DNA of 64,000 nucleotides from Stemphylium vesicarium (Eukaryota; Ascomycota; Dothideomycetes; Pleosporales; Pleosporaceae), in contig QXCR01000006.1 in NCBI GenBank assembly GCA_004380135.1, positions 186,001 through 250,000 of the forward strand. Reading direction: 5' to 3'. The position numbers and the translations under genes were made by a program. Under the pieces are notes generated by a model. The model did not search any database, was not told the origin of the DNA, and was given only the letters and a program-made list of their open reading frames with translations. This document shows positions 45,381 to 57,599 of the stretch, piece after piece. The number at the start of each line of letters is the position of its first letter. Within the stretch, counting starts at the first letter, position 1.

Positions 45381-47763
45381 ATGTTCCGCCTATCGAAGTC
45401 TTGGAAAGGGAAACCAGAGAGAAACTCTGTTGATATGTAAGTGTGAGCGAACGGTGCTAGGTTTACATGTTTCGAGATGAACTTTGGACAGTCATGGAAG
45501 AGGGATAGGCGCCATGAAAAGTCATCCGGTGATCTACTGATGCCAGTTCATGATACTAGTGGTCGATACATACTAGTAAACTCTCCAACATCCTCACTAA
45601 CCACCGTGCAGTTGTGAACCATCCCGACCCCAGACCATCGATGGCCTGAGGAGGCGAGCTTCGACCAAATTACGATCCGTATCAGTCCCAGAGGTCGTTA
45701 CACGGATTTCAAAGCCATCGGTCAATAGACTCGAAATCATCCAACAAATTCCAGAGGAAACCCCGCATAGTGATAGGACCGTTCCCCGCATAACCAAGAC
45801 GCCTTGGGAATTTGATGGTTCCCGGAGACATTCGATACGGAGACGGTCGGAGGATCAGAATCAAGACCAGTTGCCAGCATACTTCTTCAAGAATCTGCCT
45901 AGAGAGGTTTACGATTGTATCATCACGCAGCTGGAGCAAATACACTTGGACCAAGATCGGGCTTGTGCATCTTGTTATCTCCAAGATATTCACAGTCTCT
46001 CCCTAACTAGTCGCGCGTGGGACAAGTCTGCGAGCGCAGTACTCTACAGTAAGGTGTTGGTGGTTGCCAACGAAGAAGATGGAACACTTCCGAGGTTGAA
46101 GATCAAGGGAACCAGCCGGTTGAAACTACTGCGAAGGACGCTCCGTGAGAACTCTGTATTGGCTCGGCGCGTGAGAGAATTGCAACTGACCGGTTTTCAA
46201 ACGCTCTTCGAGAATGCCGTCATCGAACGAGGAGAGATTGTGAACTTGGTGGCTTCGTTGGTCATGGCCTGCCCACGACTGGAACGCTTAGTCGGTTTCC
46301 ACGTTCCAATCTCGAATGCCTTCGATCGCCTGTCGCATGCCCTCTCGACACGAACGAACCTCAGAGAGCGGGCATGGGTGTTGGGTGATGCCGATAGCGA
46401 GTTCAACGAAGAGGAGGAGGACGTGTTGCGTGGCCACTACATCGCCGAATGCGACCCAACTGAGCGCTTTCTAGCCCTGAATTCCAACCACCCTATGTTA
46501 TCTACGCTGGTTTTGCATCAGGGATCAGACCATCCTTCAGCACACCTCAACTTCCGAGCCATTGTTGGCACATTTCGAAGCTTCCCGTACATACGCCATC
46601 TTTCGATATGCGGACTACCCGCGAATTCGTTCACCAATCTGGCCTTGAACGCTATACCATCCAACCTACAAAGCCTTCGTCTTGAGTACCTCTCCGGTAT
46701 TACTGAGAAAGGTATCTTGCGCTTCGCTACTTCACCGAAAACAGCTTCGATCCAGAAACTAGCTCTCATCGATTTGGAAATTTACAGTGTCCTTACCCTG
46801 GCCGAGATTTTGTCTGCTCGTTCAGCCAATCTCGAAGAGTTTTCTTTGGTTCAGGAAAGGGCCCCTACACTACCAGGACGACATGTGATACCCACATTCA
46901 GTTCGCCGTCACTTCGCTATCTTCACTGGGAGATTCGGTCCGAGGCTAGTCCGCTCCCTGCCTTTACCTCCCCGTCATCCGTGGATTACCCTGAATCACC
47001 AACATTTCCTTTCACCAATCTCGAGCCAATTTGCTGCATTGGCACTTCTATTCTCGCAGCCAGCATAAAGAGCAACGCCTTACCATCCCTCCGTCGCATC
47101 CGCATACCCCATGACCCCCAAGGCGTCATTCAGTCACTCTGCAAGCCCCTCGCTACAGCGCTCTTGCCTTCCGATACTACCAAGATCGCGACCGCACCGC
47201 GCGTCTCTACATCAACTGGATTCTCCATCATGTTAGACGAGCCAGTTCCCCTTTCGCCCCTATCGCCCAGATCACCTAGATCACCCGGATTCCCCAGATC
47301 TCCCAGATCTCCTAGATCGCCCAGGTTCAAACCAGTTGCTACATACACTGTCGTTTCGGCTGCCCGCGTCGATTCAGTCGTCGACTCCTCACCCGCGTTC
47401 CCACCGCCTCCAACACACGTGGCTCTTACCCCAATGCGATCGCGCCTCGCAGCGGAATCACGTATCCTGGCTGCGAGGAAAGAAGATGGAATGGCGATCC
47501 GTGTGCTTGACCCGGAGGGTAAGATCAGCATGAACAAGCCTACTGGCGCATATGTTGGCGATATTGGTAGCAAGATAACCTACCACCTGGAGCCAGACAG
47601 GGGCGTGATTGGCCTGACTGGGTGGATAGCGGGGATGGACGACCTGATTTGGCTCCCGGATGACGAGGATGGAGATGCGCTTGAGTGCACTTGGGGATCC
47701 TGCGGACATGTCGTTGATGCAGGGGTAGGGCGCAGCACCGTCAAGGTTCAGGACATTTTTTAA
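45381..47763 (+). CDS. F-box-like protein with leucine-rich region and SPR repeats
   Basis: Two exons, 45381-45436 and 45612-47763, give 735 residues. The long open frame has no in-frame ATG near its 5' end and starts with TTG at 45871. Reading upstream leads to an acceptor at 45610-45611 with a CTAAC branch site, and to a 56-bp first exon that begins CCACCATGTTC and ends at a GTAAGT donor. Phases agree. The intron would be 175 bp. LPREVYDCII...LSLTSRAWD near residue 110 resembles an F-box. Leu-rich segments follow, consistent with substrate recognition in an SCF ubiquitin ligase. A run of SPR units and a C-terminal globular part follow. I consider the F-box assignment probable, not certain. 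Confidence 0.75.
47251..47325 (+). repeat. Imperfect short tandem units encoding SPR/SPx repeats
   Basis: Variants of a 9-base AGATCxCCx unit are repeated about eight times in frame in the F-box-like gene, giving SP-L-SPR-SPR-SPG and then SPR-SPR-SPR. Each unit is a potential proline-directed phosphorylation site. Confidence 0.85.
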
Positions 47764-50109
47764 CTTCTTCATCTATCTTGCGCACACACGCGTGGCCATG
47801 CCATCACTATGGCTTTGAGTCTGCCTTTACCACCGGGCTTTTCCTTTGTACTTTTCATGATACCCCCCTTCCTGTGCTGAGCATGGCTAATTTCTAATAT
47901 TGAACCAAATCATTTTACGTTAAGCTGGGTCAATGTGCGCTTCCCACGTTTGTGAGAGGTTATGGTCCTAAGTCCGGTGAAATATTAAGATGCACGCTGC
48001 AAGTAAACGACATGGCTCCAGGGCGAATGTGTAAAAGCGACGAGTAAGTATCTGGCTTCTTCGGAACAGCTGGGATTTCAAAGCGAGAGGTGGTTGCGCA
48101 AAGAAGGGCTTACCTGAGTAGTAGGTTGTGCTCAGGTAGTGCTACCTATTTAATACTTGTGGAATTGGCAAGACACCATCGGAACGGCTTGGCTGCTTTC
48201 ATGCTTGCATGGAACATGGATCAGACCTTCGTGACATCTTTCCTTATCCTGCATGAGCCGATAACCAATTTGTGGGTGTTATGTTCGATGATCGATGGAG
48301 ATCGATCGGGACTGGTATAGGCTTATCCACAGGATGCGATGCACACGGGACCCGCACTGCATGCAGAACATTTTGGACTCTCTCGGGCCGTTACAGTGGA
48401 GCAGGCCCAGAGTATGACGCGGATTGTGTGGTGTGAAATGCGTGTCGCAGGATGCGATTTGACGTTTGCGCATGAGCATGGCCGAGCGGGCTGTATGCAA
48501 CCGATGCCTGAGAAATCCAATCGGCCGATGCATCCGAGACCTGCCATTCGACTCGGACGAAGTGACATGCTATTGCCGGGACATGTTCATGCACTGTGAC
48601 CTACAAGAAGCAACATTCACGGCCTTGAATCCTCGTGCTGACGCTCGGTACGGAAGCGTCGCGTGGTGATTGGTGATACGTGTTCTTGAGAAGTGTGGTA
48701 GTGGCTGAAAGACCAAACAGCCTACGCTGTGCGCTAGACCGTTTGCGGAGACACGTAACGAAGTAACCCTATAGCTACACCCTCTCGTTGAGCAATATTC
48801 CAAACCGGTGTGCATTCATATCGCTGCGGGAAGCTTCGTCAGCGCAAATATATACTGGAAACCCCACTCAGACACTTGTCGCACTTTCCTGGTCTAAATC
48901 CGCCTTACCTTCCGTCGATATATCACTCCACCTTTCCCGACAGCACATCAAGTTTCAGCTAGACTAAAACGACAACAGATGTCGGAACGCGCCTCAAATG
49001 CCTTCCGAGACTAGATCAAGGTAGGATAATGGTATTTAATGTCTCGACGCCGACGGAAGTGGCAGAAAAAAAAAACTTGGCCAGCTGTTCATTGCTGCCC
49101 AAGAACCTCCGCGGAGGGTAAACCTCACAAATTGGCAGGCAGTCCCAGACTACTGGAGTTGATCTTGCAGCATCCGAAAGTCCACACCGGATGTTGCTAT
49201 TGCGGACCGCATCCCGTGCATCTAGGAAAAGAATGAGTGGAGCAATGACAATGAGGTCGCCTTTCTATTTCTCAGCCAACGTCATGAGATACCCACGCAG
49301 GTCTTCCAGATTTCCCGAGTAGGTAAGGTGGAAAACTGCACCAGCCAAGTATTTACAAACATGCTCAGGAACAGGATCCAAAGGGCCACCATGTCCCCCC
49401 CCTATCGCTAGCAGCCCACAAGCCACATTGTCCGAGGTCGCAGGCAATGCGCTCCACCCGCGCCTGGAAAATAAACACCCAACCAGAAGCGTTTGTCGAC
49501 CCCAGTAAGCTCTCGATCAAGATCCCTCTTTGAGGGTGAGGAAGCTCCTAGCGGGATCGCCCGTTTGCAGAGTCAGACTATCACACCGATCGCCGCACCG
49601 GGCCCTTTCTTCCGGTCTGGCCTTGGCATCACGAATACCAATGTGGATACGGGTGAGCCACAACAGGCGAGCCTCAGGCCCTGACGGCTGAGGTGGACCT
49701 GTGCGCTAGAAATCAATCCGCGGAGCGAAAATCGTACCATTATTATAGAAGGGGTCCGGCGCTGTTGGTGAACAATTCTTAAAGGACCTCCAGTCCATGC
49801 TGCGTGTATTTGTATCGCGCATGTCGAAAGTATGTTGCATTTCTTGTTTTACTTTCTGTCTACCCTGGACCCGAAAACGACACATTGTTTAACCCCACCA
49901 ACGCCATTTGTATTATGCGACACGATGGTCCCCAGTAAGAATTCTTTTGCGGATAGCAATTCAGCGGAAACACCAACGCCTCGAGCCACTCCATGGTATA
50001 CACCGGACATGGGTAAGGAGAATATGAATAACCGAACTTGTCGAGACATCCCATGTTAAACCAAACGCCGTGAAACGCAACACCAACGGACCGAAAGACC
50101 GCGGCACCG
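47764..50109. other. Intergenic, about 2.3 kb, between converging genes
   Basis: No domain-bearing frame, tRNA or repeat is recognised. The short frames overlap each other on both strands. Confidence 0.45.
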
Positions 50110-51749
50110 CTATGCGACCGGCCTGATGGGAATGTGCCCTTCCAGTTGTGGCATGATTTCGAGAATCTTTGGATCGATGGTCCAGTTGTTCAAATCGGCT
50201 ATTGTGCTTTCGAAAAGCGGAGTCATTCGAGTGTATCCGGATTCAATGTCCCAATAGTGGCACGCATCGTCCGCGTATGGCCAAGTGATACCGATGTTAC
50301 CGACGAAATGCCCGACCGAGTATTCCTGAGGGTGTTGGTAAAGCAGCTGGCGTACCTGGGGCCTGTGGAGATGTCAGCATGAGGATGTCGCAGTGGAGAA
50401 AAGCATGGATCATACCAGGGAACGAGGTCTATGAGCATGTCGTAAGGTGAGTTCTCTTGCTTTCCCACCGTCGGCATCAACCATTCCGGATTGGCGTTCA
50501 TGTTTTCGGCACTGGGCCAGATGAGATACTGGAGGTTTGTCAGCTACAGAGCACTACAAGGATACAGGCGCATCACTTACTCGCATCAGCTTCGTCAGAA
50601 CCCATGTAGACGCAAGCCTGACTGGGAGCGATGCTGCTGGGAGCATTCTGTTAGACGTCCTTGCACACCACGTCGAAACTGGCTGTGCGTCTTGCGGGTC
50701 CATGAAACCTAGCAAGAGAGTGTCGACGTCGATCTCTGATCTTCCGAATATCTGTATCTCGCTCCATCCATTTGTGAGCAGGTCTCGCTTCGTCCTGCGG
50801 TAAAATGCGCAATCGAAACTGAATTTGTTTAGGGCGGTCGTAGCAGCTTCGAGACTCAGCGGGGATGGGTTCATTGGCACCACGGGCTCCACCGGGTTTG
50901 GGTCGTGCGAATACGCCAGTGAGGACTGTTGGCTTTGTTCTCGACTTGGACTCCTGTCAGTGTTTGGTTCTGACTTTGGCTGGGTAATGAAGTACCTTTC
51001 TTCTCGCGAGGATTCGCCGTAGGATGAGGCGCCCATGTGGTGGGAGTTGGCAGCAAAGGCTTCACTACCCGGAGTGCCGAACGAGTCGCCGTCCGGAAGA
51101 GATGGTGTTGGCCCCAAGGGTTCCTGGCTTCTCGCCAGAAGCGGGTCATGAGAATCTCCGGTGAAGCCCACCGAAAGCGCCTTCTTGACGTCGTCGGCCG
51201 AATGATGCGCGAAGCCATTCTTCTCTAGCTCGGCTGCCCAGTTTGCTGCTGATGCACGATCTGGGGCCATGGCTAGCAGCGACACGACCGACTTCATGTC
51301 CTCGAGTTCCTTGGCTAACCGCCTTACATGGGCCCGCAGTTGGGTTGTTGTTTTCCCATCTTCTGCGACGTCGTACACGCACGTAAGATTCTTGGACTGG
51401 CAGGTGTTGCATTTCGGCCTCACACCATCGCACTGGACCCGGATGTTAGCTTTATCGACGCAAAGACACGTTTGGGTGACCACTAACCTTGGACTTGCGT
51501 TTCCTGCAGCTCTCACATGCTATGGATGTGATTTTGCCGCGGGGCGTCCGCAATGCATACGTGCCTGCGATAGGAGACTGGTGCTGCCCTCTCGCGTTTG
51601 CCAGGGCGCCCCCCAGTCCTTGCTTGGGTGCCAGCGGGGCTTTGTGATTCGCAGCGGCGGACGCTGCCTGTGGGCGAATCACAAGATTGGTTTGGGCGTT
51701 GTCGAGATGAAGTGGGACTTGGCTCTCGTCCCATTCAGAGGGCTCCTGA
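50110..51749 (-). CDS. Zn2Cys6 transcription factor, 5' end unresolved
   Basis: At least four exons: about 51749-51488, 51432-50581, 50528-50416 and 50362-50110, with introns of 55, 52 and 53 bp. The zinc cluster is split by the first intron just before its third Cys: CESCRKRKSK then CDGVRPKCNTCQSKNLTC, with the usual 2-6-6-2-6 spacing. A short coiled linker (LRAHVRRLAKELEDMKS) follows. The C-terminal part, restored only after splicing, contains NPEWLMP, DMLIDLVPWPQVRQLLYQHP and NIGITWPYADDACHYWD, like the C-terminal domain of several fungal Zn-cluster and bZIP regulators (DUF3425-like). No in-frame ATG exists in the first known exon, so at least one more upstream exon must carry the start. 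An acceptor sits at about 51750. Target genes are unknown. Confidence 0.8.
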
Positions 51750-54700
51750 CTAGAAGATGGTCAGCGAATTCGCGTTCTGTTTGCAGAAGATGCAGCATCA
51801 GATGCCTCTGAGCCCCAGACGCGGCGCGCATTGCAATTGCACTGCGTGTACTGTCCGGTAGGTTTGCTTCGATATGCGCGCTATCGATGGTGCTTTGGAC
51901 CCCGCGCCTCGACTGCCCAAATCTCGTATCCCGAAACGATTGCCGACGGAAATCCCTGGAAAGGTAGGCGTGGACGTGTCATCCTGACCGCGAAACCGGC
52001 AAGTCTATCAAATTACCTTCGCGGTAATTTGAAGCCTTTTAACGGACTGGCTATTCTCCGTCTCAAGTGAGCCTCCGCAGACGCCCAACGACAGGAGCAC
52101 GTAAGATGCGCCGCAGATCCTTGCCCGAAAAAAGGAAGATCGTTCGAACCGTCCCTCGCGATTGCCGTACACCGCTTGGCATCTCCGGATCGTGACGGTA
52201 CTTCGAAACTTTCGGTTTCGCTCTCGTCGACGGTATGGTCAGAGCCGTACGAAGACGTGAACAGCTTCCGGTTGTCCACGGTACCGCGAACCCGTTCCAC
52301 TGCACTCAGGCGTTGTCAGGATGGGGTACTGGAGGAACCACAGCGGACTGCCAATCCGGTCCGAACCAGAGAGGTCGCCTGTATCCTGCCGCGGACATGC
52401 CGGTGGGGACCTCGGGATCATCTGGTAAGACTGATATACTCACATTTGGATTCCCGCCGCATGTACAACAGCCTCCGAAGCACGGCGCATCAAGCGTGGG
52501 TTTGAGCTGCCCGGTGGAAGGCCTTCTAAGGTGTCCGGCAGGCTGCCACTGCCATACCAGTAGTTTATTCCTGTGCAGCAGGTTAGTGTGACGTTCTCGC
52601 GAGCTGGTGAGCCTACCGACGTACCCGGAGAAGAATTCGAGGATTGTGCAGGCATGAATGCGAGCATGTCTCAGTGCGGAGCTTTGAACAGAAGGAGCTA
52701 TGTCGGAGTAAGGTGGTGGAGAGAAAGATTTGCTTCCACAGATATCATGTGGAAGATCCGCAATGCATATCGGGCATTAACTCTGTATATCCTGTGCTAG
52801 GGCACTGAGCCTGAGGTTCATTAGTGCCCGGCGAACTCCTATGTGGAACTGCTGACAAGCACATAGAGCTGGAACGAAGTTTCAAAAGCGTCGCCCATCT
52901 AAACACCAGCTCGCGGATGCACCTCGACCTAGCCTTTAGCGCACCACACAGCCAACGACCGCGGGGAAATCGGGTTAGCGGACGGCACTGTTGGACTAGG
53001 CTAGAACCGCCGCTCCTAACAAATACTGCCAAAAGCATGCGAGCCCGAATACGACTACCTCTGCGACGTCGCTGTGCCATGTCATAGTTTCCTTGCCCCT
53101 TACGACATGCTACTTTGTCATGGACATGAGTTGCGCGATTGGCCTTGAACGCGGCATGCGCACGATCACAGCTGTTGTGTGGAATCGGACAATCGGACCC
53201 TTTTTCTTGGTGTAAACATAGGTACGATTAGGTCACGCCTTGCAAGCCTGTCGATCGTCACCTTGCATTTACACCGTCGCAGTGACGTGCGGCAGATTGC
53301 CTAAATCCGTCTTTCCACCAAATTCGAGACCTCTGCACATGAACCGTCTGCACTCATTCCCGCTCACATGCTCTCAAGCGTACGCTTAATCGTTTGCCAT
53401 GAGGTACATCTCCCACCAAAGTGCGTTCTTTTGATCGGAGCCAGGGACGGCAATATGAATTCGGTCCGATAGCTAGCAGAACTTGCTGGCTGCGCCGCCC
53501 CGTGGAAGCGCGAATCCAGGATCCGCCGTGAGAAAACTGCGGTATGTTTGGAGCACCAAGCGCAGTAGCGCATGACGTAGATTTTGAGTTTGTCCATTTC
53601 GAATTTGCGAGAGAACCTCACAACGCTCGGAGACTATAGACCGACGCAACACCAGGGGGGCTTGAATGGCGAAGCACCTAGGCAATGCGCAGGAACATGG
53701 GCTCCCGCACGCGCATTAGACCATGTATCGAGCGCCACCACCAAGCCGCGCCATGTGCTGCCACCAGAAGCAAAACGAATGCGCCTTGGTGTTCTGTGTC
53801 GAGATTGGGTGAAAAGGCTCCGTACACTGAAATGGGCAGGTTGGTTCGCTGGGTCCTCGACTGGACCTGCCCTTGGCGCCGGAACGAAGAATATGGTGTC
53901 GAAGATCTTCCTTCGCCAAGCCAAGGTCTTCGAGCATCGTGGCTAGTCTACATGCTGGCATAGTGTCAAAGCGTGTACTACTGATACAACCACCTCGGTC
54001 AATTGTGACAGGGCGCCGTTCGCTTCCATGCTATTGCGTTACCTTCGCCGAAACTTGTTCATCGTGACCAGTTTTACAATTACTATCGAGCAATTGTTTG
54101 AACGACGGCTCGAGCTTGGCCCAATCTGGTATATGTACCCCTAGAACTCTATGTACGAATGCTTCTCGTTAGGCTCTGGCCGCCAACCGATCGCCTACAA
54201 ATAAGTCTTCGACAATGCTTTCTTAGGCACATTGATCTAACCGCGTCTGATTGGCTTCCCGCTCTTGGGCATGACCTAATGCTACCTAACTCACCGAACA
54301 TTCAGCCGCCCGTGCTTACGGACGCAACAAACGCCATTGAACTACATCAAGGAGGAACAAGGTCTTGCTATAGCTTTGAAGCGCAAGCAACTCTGAAACT
54401 TAAGCAACTCCTTGACACCCATAGTGTTGTGTCAGTCACGCATTGGCAGGCAAAAATCCTGGGTCGGAGTTTTTGCGATTGGTTTTTGATGCCCGGGCAT
54501 ACATGCGACGTTTGAGCGAAGAAGGAATGTGGGCCCGCGTTCCACATGCGACCATCGTTAGTAGTCACTGAAGCGCGATGGGGAACCTCGTCCATTTTTG
54601 TCTCTATAATCCGTCGATAACCTTAAAATTATGAATTCTAACGCGTTATGCAGGGTGTGCAGAGCTTGCGGCTCCTCGCTGATCTGCACTAGATCTCACG

Positions 54701-57599
54701 GTCTCGATGTCTCAGACTGTAGAGATCGCGTTGATCTACTACCGGTGCAAGCGCAGCCAACTGATGCGAGACCCTTTGAAGATCTGCCATGTATCAGATT
54801 GCTGGGTCCGAGGTCCCGCTGCGCCAGTCTCTTGCGTCTATGGTATTTGGGAGTGGCATACAATTTGCGTGATTACAAAACACACGGACAAAGGGTTTAG
54901 TGGCCACAGAAAGCTTCTTGGCATAGCGTTGCGAACCAGCCGACCAAGAGAGAGTCTTCACCTGGGTGTGATGCGGTGTGTCTCTAAAATAAAAGCCGCA
55001 TTCCGCCGATCCATGACGCAGAGCAGAGGAAAGTCGCTTGCGAGACTTGAGGGCATACGTAGGCCTCGCTGCATCGTCAAACTGGATCTTAGTGTTCATG
55101 TGCCAGAGACAGAGGCGTGCAAGGCGAACGCGCGGAGGCATATGGATCGTGGTCCAGGCCTAACACCCTCTTATTCTCGCAGTCCCTGGCGTCGGTCCAC
55201 ACCATCATATCCCGACTACATGGCGCCTGGTGTACCAGGATCTCTATAGGCTTCTACCGTTTCATGTGCAGCTTGTCAACGATCGCGGAAGTTGGCTCCG
55301 TCAATCAGCAACTGGCCGGCTTGGAAAACCAGCTTAGCTTCAGGGTCATCGCTCCCCGAGAATCTTCGGTGATACTCTCTGGGGCCAGGGGATTGCAGAA
55401 TTGTGGCTGCGAGCCTTTGACGTAGGAAACGCCAGCGGATGCTCTTCCTTCCACTAGAATCGCTGCACCCTTCGGTTACCGTACGCCCAAGCTGTGCTCC
55501 AGGTCATCTGACGCACCTCGGTAGTGGCCGCCACAGCCTTCGCTGTTCCACAGTGTAAACTTTACTCAGAGCACACTCTGCCAATGTACTTCGCTCTCGA
55601 AACACGCAAATGGCCGCCCGGGGACCAAGCGTTCTTCTCCGCCTCGCTCTCGCTCCAAACCTATGGTCCGTGTTTCTCAAGAAGGCCATATTTCGACACG
55701 TCTACTTCACAGTCCGGCAGACTACGGCGTGATTCCATATAGCCTTCTTCCAATACCAGCGCGTGTATGCCTGCAAACAGTCTCGGAATAGCTATTTCCA
55801 CTACTGCCCTAACCATGTGTTCTTGGTATGCATCGCCCTTCGCTTAGACGGTCGTCCAGCAGGCATCATCATGCAATCCTGCTCTCCAAGTTGATCTTGC
55901 TCAACCTATTTCCGCGGGCGCATAGACGTTGCCATATCCCTTGCGCGCCTGCCGAGATCGCCTTCATGGAGTTCTGCCATGTATGTTACTGTTACATAGA
56001 TCGGCTCGCGAATCTGGCTCGCTGATGATCGTCGGCTACGTGGCGCAGCCCACCCAACGCTGCCCCGTTAGATACGGCGCATACGGACATGTTTGTACGC
56101 GACACTCAATCGAATATCGATGATACCTAGTAACTTCCGGCGCAAAGCGCTCAAATTGCCCAACCATCCAATGAACTTCGAGTAGTGACATGCTGGCCTT
56201 GAGACCGAAAGTTCATCAAGTGGGAATTTGATGTATCGTTAGTCGTGCGCTACTCCGGAGCAAAGCGGTATGAGTCATGTGCTTATTGCCCGTTCCCGGC
56301 GGCTCCAGCGATGCTCCACAACACCCGAGACAATTGCAACGTAGTTGCGGGTAGTCTCGCAACTCAAGTTTTCGAGATGAATTCCCGGTCAAGGTCATTG
56401 GTGGGATGACGGACCGGATGCAGTGCGGTATTCTGTGCCGATGTTCAATGAGTCGCGAGAGAGTATACATACCTACAGTCGAGTGACGAGTCCAACAAAT
56501 GCCCTACACTCCACATGAGATTCAGAACAGCGTCACAGAAGATTTTCACCTCTGACGCACGAAGCGAGGCATCAGCGATAACATTGATTGCGCGTTCAAA
56601 TGGCAAGGAGCCAACGGACATATGTTGGATGCCGAAAGACATATACCGAATCCCAGAATTTTCATCAAATCGCATACACGTTTCACATATATGAGCTTAG
56701 TTAAGAGCACAGTTATGCCCTGGAAGATGTTCATGAACACTGTCCGGATTCTGGAAGTTGCATTCGATTTTACCAGCAATGTCGACAAGGTATAGAGCAG
56801 TCCTAGCCAGTGGAGTAGGTAGCAACGACATGGGAAGGCGAGAGAGGCCCCATAGGCTGCTTCCACAAACTTGGTCGCAACTTTGCGCCAGAGAGGATGC
56901 CGAGAGGAGATGATTTGGCTGGTGATTGGAGAACGTTGTGTGAACTAGGCTCAAAGTCTGCTACCTGTACATGTATTCTGTTTGTGGGTATCACATCGTG
57001 CACTTTCACAAGCATTCACCACATACAACCGGAATAGGTCCAAACCACATACAGTCGACGGCCATTTCGCCCTATCAAAATGATTATTTGCTATTCAGTA
57101 ATCTGGCGCCATCAGGTTTTCACTCCTTCCAACATTTGAAGGTTGGTGGGTACCTATCAACCCGTGACATTGAGGTCCTGCGCGACTTTCTTCCGCCTTG
57201 TCATGAATTTTGACGGTAATCGTGAAATCATCTTGGAATCTGAATCCGAACATGGTCGTTCCCACAGTCGTTGCGGAGTCTTGGTCCCCAAAGTCGGGAC
57301 CTTGTAGGCTGCTGTCATGCACGTGACCTGCTTAGGTAATATTCAAAGCTCTGACTTCATTGCACTTTCCCCGCTGAATCGCGCATTCAGTCGCGACAAG
57401 ACCACGACGAGTTCCACATCCACCAGCGCGTCCTTGGTCTCCTCACTGGCGCAATCGCTCCTGTCTCTTCTTCTCTGCTACACAGTCAGTGATAGAGACA
57501 CTCAATCTTCTCATCAACAAGAAGCAAGCTGACGCCCAGAATCTCCTCTGTGAAGCCAAAATAGCGACGCGAAGTACTCCAGAGGGAGCCAGCAGCAAA
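51750..57599. other. Gene-poor region, about 5.8 kb
   Basis: The 5' exon of the preceding regulator must lie in its first few hundred bases. Beyond that I find no recognisable gene. The longest frame is 180 codons at 54707-55249 (plus), with no domain. No LTR, terminal inverted repeat or transposase motif was seen. A perfect hairpin at 52008-52032 is listed separately. Confidence 0.45.
52008..52032. repeat. Perfect 10-bp inverted repeat with 5-base loop
   Basis: The arms TCAAATTACC and GGTAATTTGA are exactly complementary around the loop TTCGC. The site lies 259 bp upstream of the known part of the zinc-cluster gene. It could be a dimeric protein-binding site or a hairpin. Function is unknown. 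Confidence 0.8.

Noticed and set aside
54707..55249. 180-codon plus-strand frame in the gene-poor region
   Set aside because: It has no recognisable domain, no supporting splice or promoter signal, and overlapping frames of similar length occur on the other strand.
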